Below are positions 21,544-31,300 of a stretch of DNA of 64,000 nucleotides, in pieces. Each line of letters starts with the position of its first letter. The stretch's first letter is position 1. The notes below the pieces were generated by a model. That model was not told the origin of the DNA. It saw only the letters and a program-made list of their open reading frames with translations, and ran no database searches. Origin of the DNA: Stentor coeruleus. Its lineage: Eukaryota; Ciliophora; Heterotrichea; Heterotrichida; Stentoridae. Location: positions 32,274-96,273 of the forward strand of contig MPUH01000142.1 in the NCBI GenBank assembly GCA_001970955.1. The letters run 5' to 3'. The translations under genes were made by a program, and so were the position numbers.

Positions 21544-22572
21544 TTAGTATACACTTTTTTTATGGTTCTTGTCTAAATGCAATATCGCTGGTGATTGGCT
21601 CGCTGATTTATATTTAAATTCATTTTCTAATGTGGTCAAAGGCCTAAAATCAGGTACATTTATCAAAGGAAAAGCCATAGAAAGCATTTTTCTATGTTTT
21701 TTCTTAAAATTCTCTGCAGGTCTTGAAGGATAAAACATAATTTCTGGTAATGTCTGTGTAGTGACCTCATTTTTCATCACTTCAGGTGGTCTTAATGGAA
21801 TATCTTCTTTATTCCAAGGAAGTAAATCTACAGATTCCCCTTCTAATCTTATTGGTTGTATTCTATGTTCCCATGGTGTATATGCTTCAGTTTTCCTTTT
21901 ATCCATCATTTTTGCTTTAGATAACAAAGATATAGGCAAAGATTGTATTAACGGACTAACCTCATCATTTTTTTCATAATTTATAATCTCTAAAGACTTC
22001 TTCATAACGACGATTTCAAAATTGTTGTTTTTTATCAAGCATTTATTTTTAGGCAACAAACCTATAATTGTCGCTTTGATGATTTTTTTATTATAAAGTT
22101 TTAGGTTTATTGTTTCCCCTTTAATAAGTACTGTATATAATTGTATACCTTTTCTACAGTATTCAGGCTCTATATTCTCGTCTAGCATGATTTCTATTTT
22201 CTTAATTAAAGGAAAAGTGTAAGTGTTTTTTTTCCTTGATTGGAGGATTTCTATAAGCAAATCACCGGAGTAGTATTTGTTGCGTCTGTTGAGTTTTTTA
22301 AGCATCCAGTCTGGGCAATAGATTGTATCTTCTTCTGCAGTGAATTCAAATGCTCCACAGATGATTGGAACTGCAGTATCGCGCAAAGGTTTGATTGTAA
22401 AAACTGGGGGTAAAGGTAAGTGGCACTGTTTGATTATTAGGAAAATTGTAGCTGGGAGAATAACTTTGTCTGAAAATTCAAGATCTTCATTATAGTTTTC
22501 ATGACAAGATAAAGGCAATATACGTGAGAACTGATGCAAATATGGGTTGTTCAAAGTTTGTGATATTTTCAT
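21544..22572 (-). CDS. UFD1-like protein (divergent)
   Basis: 342 residues. Residues about 12-190 resemble the UFD1 N-terminal double-psi-barrel domain: a D-K-V-I-L-P-A segment, then a Pro/Leu-rich strand (L-P-L-P-P-V-F), a G-A-F-E-F-T-A-E-E stretch and C-P-D-W-M-L. These align with the M-P-P-S-A, P-M-L-F, G-V-L-E-F-V-A and L-P-H-W-M landmarks of UFD1. UFD1 with NPL4 recruits polyubiquitinated substrates to Cdc48/p97. The C-terminal part is Pro/Arg/Lys-rich and not recognisably UFD1. The divergence suggests a paralogue rather than the canonical gene. Confidence 0.65.
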   Translation of the reverse strand: MKISQTLNNPYLHQFSRILPLSCHENYNEDLEFSDKVILPATIFLIIKQCHLPLPPVFTIKPLRDTAVPIICGAFEFTAEEDTIYCPDWMLKKLNRRNKYYSGDLLIEILQSRKKNTYTFPLIKKIEIMLDENIEPEYCRKGIQLYTVLIKGETINLKLYNKKIIKATIIGLLPKNKCLIKNNNFEIVVMKKSLEIINYEKNDEVSPLIQSLPISLLSKAKMMDKRKTEAYTPWEHRIQPIRLEGESVDLLPWNKEDIPLRPPEVMKNEVTTQTLPEIMFYPSRPAENFKKKHRKMLSMAFPLINVPDFRPLTTLENEFKYKSASQSPAILHLDKNHKKSVY

Positions 22573-22623
22573 GTTTCTTGTATAAACTTAAATATTTCCA
22601 TATCATTCTATAGTAAAATAATC

Positions 22624-23632
22624 ATGAGCTTAAAGAGCAAAAATCCTTTAAACGAGTTATCAGCTTCTGAGATTATTCCTTATAAACTTAATCAAACTTT
22701 TGGACCAAGCATAATATTAGTAAAAGATGATAAAGAAAAAACAGTAAATACAAGTGAAGAATGCCCATTGCTTAGCCCTAGTCTTCCTCCTGTTACTGAA
22801 ATGGAACATAGTGTCAAAAGCTGTTTTTGTTATATGTGCAAATGTGGTAATCACAAATGTCCAGGTGAATACCGGCCGCAAATTAAATCTCATTCTAATC
22901 ACTTTAAAACAAATTATAAGCTGAAATAAATTTTATTAATAATTTGTTATTAATCCAGGTGAATACCGGCCGCAAATTAAATCTCATTCTAATCACTTTA
23001 AAACAAATTATAAGCTATATTTCAGAAAACATGTACGTTTGGATTTTAAGATTAACAAACCAGAAGATCATAATTCAAAAGTGAGCTTCCCAAGTGAAAG
23101 TAAAAGCACAAGCCAGTTAGCTTATATTCCTCATACTTTAAACCAAGTGGAAAAAATCCTCCCACAAAATCGAGTTGTCACACCTTATAAATTTAGAGGA
23201 AGTTCTGTTTACCATAATGAATATCCTAATTGGGGTATACGAGAAACTGAGCAACCAATACTTCAAGGTCATAAATATAAGCCAAATGATTTGAAATGGA
23301 GTATGAAATCTCAATACCAAGAAGCTTTTCATAATACTAGTACAAAAGATAAACTTGAGTTTAAAGAACTGGCTAAGAATTTCAAAAACAGGAATTGGAA
23401 TAGTAATGGGCTTTTATCACCTTCTAATGAGTTTATTGGGGAATGTAAAATTTTGAAGGATTACCCAGCACTGCCTGTTTTAAATAAAACTAAATGTGAG
23501 AGGAATATGGAAGATAATATTGGGTCTAAAGAAAAATGGAATGGGCAGTTTGTGTCAACTTATAATGGATCTTATCAGAGAAGCACACCTTTAAAGTATT
23601 TTAGAAAAAGGGAGATCAATAGTTTTTCTTAG
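22624..23632 (+). pseudogene. SAXO/FAM154-like axonemal microtubule protein, interrupted by a 63-nt duplication
   Basis: ATG at 22624. The first part reads to C-F-C-Y-M-C-K-C-G-N-H-K-C-P, the Cys-rich motif that starts SAXO proteins, and meets TAA at 22927. The 63 nt at 22860-22922 recur at 22954-23016. From the second copy the reading frame continues without a stop to TAG at 23630, with P-Y-K-F-R-G-S-S and Y-P-N-W-G segments like SAXO Mn repeats. Dropping the first copy and the 31-nt spacer leaves one open frame of about 304 residues. SAXO proteins bind and stabilise doublet microtubules in cilia. Whether the break is real or an assembly error is unresolved; the resemblance to the nearby N-flanked repeats favours error. 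Confidence 0.7.
22860..23016. repeat. 63-nt direct repeat, 94-nt offset, no N
   Basis: Copies at 22860-22922 and 22954-23016 appear identical. The first runs into a 31-nt stretch carrying the premature TAA. It has the same form as the N-marked duplications but lacks the N. Confidence 0.85.
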
Positions 23633-23729
23633 TGGATTTTATTAAGTTAGATTATTTAATGGTAAAGAATATTATAATAGGATTATATTATTTAGTATTG
23701 GTAATAAAGTAACCTAGTTTGTTGGTTTT

Positions 23730-24797
23730 TTAATTGAAATTCACATAATAATGCTTTTTAAACTTTGCATATTGTTCTGAAGCTTCATACTCTTTAAGGA
23801 CTACAGATAAAGTTTCATGCATACAATGCCTTATATCATCATATTGAGAATCATCTAAAAAACTTTTCAAATCATCTTCAAAAAGATATAACTCAGATCT
23901 ACTGATATCAAAAGATGTGAATGAGTCTATAAAAGTAGCTTTGGAGAGGTTTTTATAAATTTCACAAGCTTTTATGTATTTTACTTCACCTTTTTTCATA
24001 ACAAAATCTTTAAAGTCAAAATATAATTCCATAAACTCAAAAATTATTTCTAGATTTAAGTCTAAAGGTAGAGGAGGCCTGAGGACTTTTATATGTTCAT
24101 ACAAAGAAAATATTGTTATTAATAGTAAAATACAGTTTCTTATAGGAATTAAAAAGAATAGTCGCATGTTAAGGGTTTGATAATACATGATTGTACCTGT
24201 TGCCCAAATAAGGCAATAAAAAATGTATTCTATATAGATTGTAGGATGAGTATAATCAATACCTTTAATGCAAAGGCCTAAGAGAACTAAAAATTCAAAA
24301 GCATAACATAAACTGTTGAAGTTAATAAAAATGTTTATATTTGATTCTGACATAAATACTACTACTGCTTCAATACACGATACAACAAGTGCATAAGAGT
24401 TTGTTAGGAGATTTATAAATAATAAAGAAGATCTTTTCATTAGATTTTCTCTGGAAACTTCTCCACAGCGAAATTTGTGTAGCAATTGTATTCTGTAAAG
24501 TCTTAGAGCCATGCTTGATGCATAAATTCTGGTACAATATATAGCACCTGAAATAGATATAGCTAATTCAATATCAATATTTGTGCTAGATTCAATAATA
24601 ACGCACCCTAATACCAAATTAAAAATTACCTCCAAATAATTTGCTGTATTAGCTAACATTATTAGATAAACAGATCTTTCGTATATTGGAGTTGTAAGGA
24701 TAGAACTTTTTTTTTTAATAATTGCTAAAACAATAACAAAAAACATAGTGACAGAAAAAGCTACAACCCCTATATTTATATATAAGTGGGCTTCCAT
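23730..24797 (-). CDS. Seven-TM protein with C-terminal RGS-like domain
   Basis: 355 residues. Residues 1-235 hold about seven hydrophobic helices. The N-terminus is extracellular-type and short. Residues about 250-350 resemble an RGS domain: F-E-F-M-E-L-Y-x-D-F near the start, E-I-Y-K-N-L in the middle, and a C-terminal helix ending A-K-F-K-K-H-Y. RGS domains speed GTP hydrolysis on G-alpha, and 7TM-RGS fusions are known in plants (AtRGS1) and protists. The RGS assignment rests on pattern, not on an alignment I could run. It is divergent from the TMBIM gene across 141 nt. Confidence 0.65.
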   Translation of the reverse strand: MEAHLYINIGVVAFSVTMFFVIVLAIIKKKSSILTTPIYERSVYLIMLANTANYLEVIFNLVLGCVIIESSTNIDIELAISISGAIYCTRIYASSMALRLYRIQLLHKFRCGEVSRENLMKRSSLLFINLLTNSYALVVSCIEAVVVFMSESNINIFINFNSLCYAFEFLVLLGLCIKGIDYTHPTIYIEYIFYCLIWATGTIMYYQTLNMRLFFLIPIRNCILLLITIFSLYEHIKVLRPPLPLDLNLEIIFEFMELYFDFKDFVMKKGEVKYIKACEIYKNLSKATFIDSFTSFDISRSELYLFEDDLKSFLDDSQYDDIRHCMHETLSVVLKEYEASEQYAKFKKHYYVNFN

Positions 24798-24938
24798 TTT
24801 ATATATAAATATTTCAACTTGGATGTGAAATCATTAAGTTAAATAGGAAACGATAAGCTTTAGTTATTCCAACTTTATAAATCAAATAATATTTTTGGTT
24901 TAATAATAAATTTAGTTTTCATAAATAAGATTTATAAA

Positions 24939-25637
24939 ATGTCTGAGGATTTTATCTTGCCTTACAGTGGACGAGAAAAACTTGAAGCTGAACTTAGACT
25001 TGGGTTTATTAGAAAAGTTTTTGGAATAATCACAGTCCAATTAGCTATAACAACTATTATAGTGATGTCAGTTTATCTATCACCTGCATTTCTTATGTTT
25101 CTTAATGAGAACTCATGGCTCATTTATATGTTCCTAACATTTTATCTAGTTACATTAATTTTGATCTTATGCTGCAAATCTATCGCTAGAGAAGTTCCAG
25201 GAAATTATATTTGTCTTTTAATCTGCACAGTAAGTTTGTCATTTATTACTGGGATTATCACTTCACAGTATGATCCTTATTCTGTGTTAACTGCAGTGAT
25301 AATAACTTTGATTGTAACGATTTCATTGACGATTTATGCAGTGTTTACGAAAACTGATTTCACAGTGTGCTCATCATTTTTATGTATACTTTTCACAGCG
25401 ACCTTAATAGTAATAATCTTGATTCTCTGCAGTTCTAATAATTCCTCCTTGTATTACTTTTACTGCTGGATTTGTGTTATAATCTATGGGCTTTACCTAG
25501 TTATGGATATTCAACTTATTGCAGGTGGACGCAGACATAAATTATGTCATGAAGATTATATAGTTGGAGCTATTATAGTTTATATTGACATAATTATGCT
25601 GTTTTTAAAAATACTTGAACTATTCAAGTCTAAGTAG
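24939..25637 (+). CDS. TMBIM/lifeguard (BI-1 superfamily) membrane protein
   Basis: 232 residues with about seven TM helices. F-I-R-K-V-F-G-I at residues 24-31 matches the TMBIM start, and H-E-D-Y-I-V-G-A followed by Y-I-D-I-I-M-L-F-L at the C-terminus matches the lifeguard signature. TMBIM proteins are ER/Golgi Ca2+-leak channels that modulate cell death and Ca2+ homeostasis. Length is typical. The next gene follows in the same direction after 63 nt. Confidence 0.9.
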   Translation: MSEDFILPYSGREKLEAELRLGFIRKVFGIITVQLAITTIIVMSVYLSPAFLMFLNENSWLIYMFLTFYLVTLILILCCKSIAREVPGNYICLLICTVSLSFITGIITSQYDPYSVLTAVIITLIVTISLTIYAVFTKTDFTVCSSFLCILFTATLIVIILILCSSNNSSLYYFYCWICVIIYGLYLVMDIQLIAGGRRHKLCHEDYIVGAIIVYIDIIMLFLKILELFKSK

Positions 25638-25700
25638 ATTCAGAAGTAATTAAGTTCTTCAGAGATTATTATGACGATTAAAGTTATGGCAAATTTATAA

Positions 25701-26489
25701 ATGGCAGCTCCTCAGCTTACGTATCAAGAGCAACAACTTATGCTTGTAATTACGGGGCTGACGAATTTTGCCTGCTTTCCTGGACTTTATATTCTCTATC
25801 ATAAAGGCCTATATTTCCAATTTCATGTTGGCTTTTTTACATTCTTGACATCATTCATGTATCATTCTCTTGAATCTATTAATGTTGAGAGATTCTATCT
25901 TGACAGAAGCACATGGCATAAACTTGATAATATCGGGTCAATTCAATGCTTCATAATGCTTTTTATATACTGGATGGATAATTTGAATTTCAAAAAAAAT
26001 AACTATTTGTCTACTCATATTTGTCCTATCGATATGCATCTAAATATGCTTGGGCTATTTCTAGTTATGATAATGCAAGCAAATCATCCTTGGGAACTTA
26101 AAAATACAATAATCCCAATAATTGTATTTTTCTTAGTTTTGATAATAAAAATTGTCTTTATAAGAAGACCAAGATGCAATTCATATTATATTAGAAGAGG
26201 ATTAGCGATGCTTTTGATTGCGATATGTTTTTTTGTGAAAGGATTAGATGAATATACTGACTATCTAAGAATTTCTCATGGAATGTGGCATTTCTTTGTT
26301 CAAATTAGTAGCTTTTATTTGTGGCAAAGTATTGATAAAGATTCTCCTTTAGAAGGTGTTGTGAAGTGTGAATCCCAAAAAAGATTTGAGTTTTTTACAG
26401 TGCTTAAAACTATACTTTACTTCCGCCCATTGAAAGATGTTAGTTCGAGCAATCCAAAACTTAGTAAATTCTCTATTCATACTAGTTGA
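25701..26489 (+). CDS. Multi-pass membrane protein, CREST-superfamily-like
   Basis: 262 residues with about seven TM helices. Conserved polar residues sit in the pattern of the CREST membrane hydrolases (alkaline ceramidase, PAQR, Per1/TMEM8): Y-H-S in an early helix, W-H-K-L-D-N-I-G, and H-G-M-W-H in the last helix, a candidate metal-binding His pair. Substrate is unknown; lipid or GPI-lipid hydrolysis would fit the superfamily. It ends with TGA, the only clear TGA stop in the window. Confidence 0.6.
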   Translation: MAAPQLTYQEQQLMLVITGLTNFACFPGLYILYHKGLYFQFHVGFFTFLTSFMYHSLESINVERFYLDRSTWHKLDNIGSIQCFIMLFIYWMDNLNFKKNNYLSTHICPIDMHLNMLGLFLVMIMQANHPWELKNTIIPIIVFFLVLIIKIVFIRRPRCNSYYIRRGLAMLLIAICFFVKGLDEYTDYLRISHGMWHFFVQISSFYLWQSIDKDSPLEGVVKCESQKRFEFFTVLKTILYFRPLKDVSSSNPKLSKFSIHTS

Positions 26490-26536
26490 TTTAATTATAA
26501 AGTTTACTAGCGAATATAATTTTTGTTGTTGCAATT

Positions 26537-26720
26537 GCAAAGAAGGTTGAAATTTGTAGTGTAATTTATGGAGAATAAGGACTCAAATAATAATTTAGAA
26601 TATTTTGATTTTAATGATCTTCTAATTAGCAAAGAAGGTTGAAATTTGTAGTGTAATTTATGGAGAATAAGGACTCAAATAATAATTTAGAATATTTTGA
26701 TTTTAATGATCTTCTAATTA
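26537..26720. repeat. 92-nt perfect tandem duplication
   Basis: Copies at 26537-26628 and 26629-26720 are adjacent and appear identical, with no N between them. It may be genuine or another unmerged overlap. Confidence 0.85.
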
Positions 26721-26788
26721 GCAATATGGTAAAGATATATTTAAATCTTCAAACAATTATAATGTGTTATTATAAGAGTAACTACTGA
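26660..26788 (+). CDS. Possible 42-residue small ORF
   Basis: ATG at 26660, TGA at 26786. It begins M-E-N-K-D-S-N-N-N-L and has acidic then hydrophobic parts. The first copy of the tandem repeat gives the same start but soon hits TGA. Coding status is doubtful; the length is within chance. Confidence 0.2.
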   Translation: MENKDSNNNLEYFDFNDLLISNMVKIYLNLQTIIMCYYKSNY

Positions 26789-26954
26789 GAAGAACTGTGT
26801 ATCGAATATAATTAATTTTACTAATTATAACATGATNAGCAATATGGTAAAGATATATTTAAATCTTCAAACAATTATAATGTGTTATTATAAGAGTAAC
26901 TTCTGAGAAGAACTGTGTATCGAATATAATTAATTTTACTAATTATAACATGAT
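26720..26954. repeat. 117-nt direct repeat flanking single N (26837)
   Basis: Copies at 26720-26836 and 26838-26954 with one mismatch. It is immediately adjacent to the N, as expected for abutting contig ends. Confidence 0.85.
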
Positions 26955-27248
26955 TTATTTCAATAAATATCAAATTTAAATCATTTTAAAAATTAGATAA
27001 GTTCCTTAAATTTTAAATAAAATCATCTACCTAATCAAACATTTGCAATAAAAAAATTTATCTTTTCTAAGTTATAAGCACACCTAATTTTCTATTTCTA
27101 CCTTTATCATAAAATTCATAATCAAAAACTCATTATTTCTTCTTAAAATAATATAAAAACCCTTATAAAGCCCATAATTAATACTTAAAAAAAATATTTT
27201 AAACACCAAATATTTAATATCACTTATTATATAAACCTATTTATTTTT

Positions 27249-28049
27249 CTAAAGAATACTCTCAAGCTGTGGATTGAGTTTGAAAGCCATTCTATAGTAT
27301 TTTACTGCTTCAAGTCCCTGATGAGATCTTTCAAGTTCATTTGCCATTTTCAGATACTCAGCAGCTAATTTATTTTTTTCTTCTATTTCTGAGTTCATTT
27401 CACCTTCTCGATGATACATAAGATCAAATCGAACAGCTAATTTAACACCCGATGCAACCTGACCACCTTCATGAAGTACTCTTTGAATCATCATAAAAGC
27501 AGATCCTATTATTGGTTCAACACTTATTGAATAAGCACCAGTATCATCATAAGCACTTGTTCTTCCTTCTTGATAATCAGAATTTAGATAAACTAAGACT
27601 GTTATAAGACTTCTTAAATCTTGATGCTGTATGTATATACCGTCACGATGCTTTGAGAACTGTCCACCTACTTCATATTTTAAGAAACTTATTTTTTCGT
27701 TGACTGAGTGGAATTTCCATGTTCCTGTGAGAAATGGACCAAGCTCATCATCTTCACTTTCGAATGTTAGAGTTTCAGGGGCAATTCCTTTCAGTCTTTC
27801 AAAGATTTGCTGAGATAGTTGAGGAAGGTCGTGTTTATATCTTTTACTTTTTCGTATAATTGAAGCTTCGTAGTTATCATCTTCTCTTAATCTAGTTGAT
27901 GTATCAATTATCTCATCATGTTGGATTTTTTCAATAAAATTTAAGCATTCAGCTTGGCTAAGTAAATTGGAAATAAGCCAAGCCCCTTTAATATTTGGAA
28001 TTTCTCTAACTTCAGGGACAATTGAATCGAATAAGATCAGATCAGACAT
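27249..28049 (-). CDS. 2-oxoglutarate/Fe(II)-dependent dioxygenase, prolyl-4-hydroxylase type
   Basis: 266 residues. The double-stranded beta-helix holds the Fe(II) triad H-x-D (K-H-R-D-G, near residue 135) and the distal His (V-L-H-E-G-G, near 189), with the 2OG-binding basic residue in L-A-V-R-F-D near 205. It couples 2OG decarboxylation to hydroxylation, usually of prolyl residues. There is no signal peptide, so it is likely cytosolic, like PHD-type or Tpa1/ribosomal hydroxylases. The C-terminal 45 residues are helical and end in a TPR-like stretch (A-V-K-Y-Y-R-M-A). The protein substrate cannot be told. Confidence 0.85.
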   Translation of the reverse strand: MSDLILFDSIVPEVREIPNIKGAWLISNLLSQAECLNFIEKIQHDEIIDTSTRLREDDNYEASIIRKSKRYKHDLPQLSQQIFERLKGIAPETLTFESEDDELGPFLTGTWKFHSVNEKISFLKYEVGGQFSKHRDGIYIQHQDLRSLITVLVYLNSDYQEGRTSAYDDTGAYSISVEPIIGSAFMMIQRVLHEGGQVASGVKLAVRFDLMYHREGEMNSEIEEKNKLAAEYLKMANELERSHQGLEAVKYYRMAFKLNPQLESIL

Positions 28050-28325
28050 ATTTATAAATTTATATTATGATTAAATATGTCAAATGGGATTATAATAAAA
28101 ATATTAGAGTAAATATTAACGATAATAATGAAAACCTTTAAGTAAGCAAAAGATTATAATTAAGCAAAATTCTTGATCTTAATAACTAAATATTATAATC
28201 TTTATATAAGCTATAATATTTTCATATATCATTTAAATTCGATAACAAAACTAGAAATAATCATTATTAAGTTTTAAAAAAATTCTACAGTTTTTTTTTC
28301 TAAATTAATCTTATTAATCATACTT

Positions 28326-31300
28326 TTACTGATCTAACCTATTAATCTCTAAAACTTCACTCAGAAAAGTAACCAAATAAATCTTAATACTCTTTCCTAA
28401 GACAGGTATATTGATCTCTTTTAAAAAATTGAATTTATAACTATCCGGCATATAATTTTCAATCAAATTCTTAGTTTTTTCACTAACAGTAACATTACCC
28501 GGTTCACCATTGCTTTCCATTTTATTAGCAATTAACACATCTGACCCATAAATATCATACCTCACAATTTGCGTCCCAGTAATTCCCCCAATAATTTCCC
28601 CAGTATGCATTCCAATCCTCATATTCAATTCACAATTACATTTTTCATTTGTCTCTTCAATAACTTTTATAAGTGACCTAGCAAACCTCAACATATTTAC
28701 AGCTTCTTTTGCAGGTATCCTTTGATGTTCATCCATATAACCCATAGCAACATAACAATCTCCAATAGTATGGACTTTATAAATATTATACTCAACACAC
28801 ATCTTATCAAATCTAGTAAAAAGTTCAGAAAGCATTCCAACAACTTCACGTGAGGTTCTAACAGACGACCAAGCTGTAAAGCCTACAATATCAGCATACA
28901 TAAGAGTAACTTGGCTAAGTCGATAAGTAATCATATTTTCCTCTTGAAGATTTCTTAAAGCCTGTGGAGGCATCATATGCATTAAAAGTTCTTCGGTTTT
29001 TTGAAGCTCTTTATTAGCCACAGATTTTAGCACAGTATTAATTCTCTGTCTGTTTTCATAAGTATAAACTGTTACTAAAATTAGAATAATTTGTGATATC
29101 GAGTATATAAAAGTAGAAAAATATGGATTCCATAATGATATTTCTATAATCCAAATAGATATATTTAGTATATTCATGTATAAAGTTCTGGCAAAAAGCA
29201 ATCCTGAAAAAAAATTCATAAGCAAAAATCTATACATGAAATACATGATTTCAATAAAAATACTACTATGATCTACAAAGCTTGCAATGAAAAATATAGG
29301 AAAATTCAAAGTGTATACAAAACTTAAAGTGTAGCAGTATTTGAGTTTTGAGTTGTGCTTTTTGTAGAGAAGTAGTAATATGATCATAAATATAACTTCC
29401 ACAATCAATGTAACAAGCCTTACTATGCTATGGTATTCTAATAGTAAAGCAATTTGAATACTCTCTAGGATTATTAATAATCCATTACATGTTATAGCTA
29501 CATATAAGCCATAAAGTCTTATTTCGTAATTAGATTCTAAAAATTCAAGTCTGAAATTTTTCTCAGCTTGGGTTTCTTTGCATATAAAATTAACGATTTT
29601 AAATAAACGCTGGGTGTTAGCTTTTTTCAAAAGATCACTATCGTTGTTTACTTCTAAATTGATTAATAATGATGATCTTTTATCTTTTGGGTTGTTTTGT
29701 GTATGAGTACATTCGCTAAGCCTTGTTGGTGAGCTCAAACTAAATGAAGAGTTTCTCCCTATATTAGCTGAAGGTCTTCTAGGCAATGAACTATTTTCAT
29801 CAACAAATTCTTCAGTAGCTTGTCTAGAAACCTCAACTATTTTAGTTTCCATAATCCCTTTGCCTTTAACTTCAGTAGTTCGGTCTTTGAATTTTAATCC
29901 TATTTTATCACCCAAAAGATTATAAGTTGCCATTGAAATTTGTATTGAGTTTGGATCAGTTAAAGTTGAACTCATACGACTTGATGTATTTACAGTATCT
30001 CCAACCAAACTAAATTGAGGCTTATGATATCCAACTACCCCAGCTGTTACCGGACCACTATTAATCCCTATTTTAAACATTAGCGTGCTTCCATCTTTAA
30101 GTTCAATTTTCTCCATTTCTTTCATAATCGCTAAACCAAGTTCAACAGCTCTACGAGCATGAGGTACTTTAATAAGCATCGGATCCATAACCGATTCCGA
30201 ATCTTTTAACCCTGCACAAGCCAAATAAGTTTTACCAACAGTTTCAATTTTCGATACACCCAAATTTTCACACAACAAATCAATACGTCCAAAAACATCA
30301 TCTAAAAAATACGTTAACTCTTGTGGTGTATATAAATTTACTATCTTATCAAAATCACACATATCACAAAATACTACTGATACTGTGCCTTTATCTTCAG
30401 CAATATACCTAACCCCTTCTTTTACTCTTTTTTTAACAAATTCAGGTAGAAGGTATCCAAGAATATTAGCCGCTTTTTCTACTTCGATTTCAACTTTTTG
30501 AAGAAATGCAAAGTCTGCTCTGGTTGATAAACCTCTATAGCTTGTGATGATTAAAATAAGTATACTGTATGCTAACATTATAATAATCCAATGGAAAATT
30601 ATCCCATAAATATTTTGTGAGTTTTTTTCTTGAGCTTCTAATGAACAAAAGATTATTGAGATTATGTATAATAATATAGTTCGTATAAGGCTTACGAACC
30701 AGTTAAAACTGAAAGATATACAAAATATTACCATTAGGATTGGATATCTGAGGATTGTTGACCTTGAAGTATCTAATGCAGCATCAATGACAATAATTAT
30801 AACTATTATTGCAAACATAAAGTAATGATACTTAATCCAATTAAGATTTTTGATATATGAAATAGCTGGGTAAATGATTAAAAGAACTGTAGGGAAGACT
30901 GTGTAATAACTGAATTCTAAAGCAGCTGGGACGCTAGATAACACTAAAATCAGGTTTATTAAAGCTATAATGACTATAAAAAACAAAACAAATCTTGTGA
31001 AAACTAAGTTCTTTATAAAAAAGTCTTCAAGATACTCACGTTCTTTAAACAGTGATTTAAAATTCAAACGCCTCTTGTTTATTTCTAAAGAATTATCGTT
31101 TGGGTTTATTTTCCAATCGGTTGAGTCAGTAAAAACCCTTTGTATTTTATTAGAGTATTGCTCAATCCGAGACTTAAAGTAATCTTTGAATATATAATCA
31201 GTGTTGATATACGATGAAATTAAACTAAAAAGCGGGGCCAAGCATACAATAAACCAAACTGCTCCTCTATGTATTATAGAATAAGATGAGATAAATGAGT

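Larger units (their letters stand above)
26490..27248. other. Intergenic with two duplicated segments
   Basis: Holds the 92-nt tandem repeat (26537-26720) and the 117-nt repeat around N 26837. The rest is AT-rich, and C-rich toward the 3' end of the oxygenase gene. One short ORF is listed separately. Confidence 0.6.
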
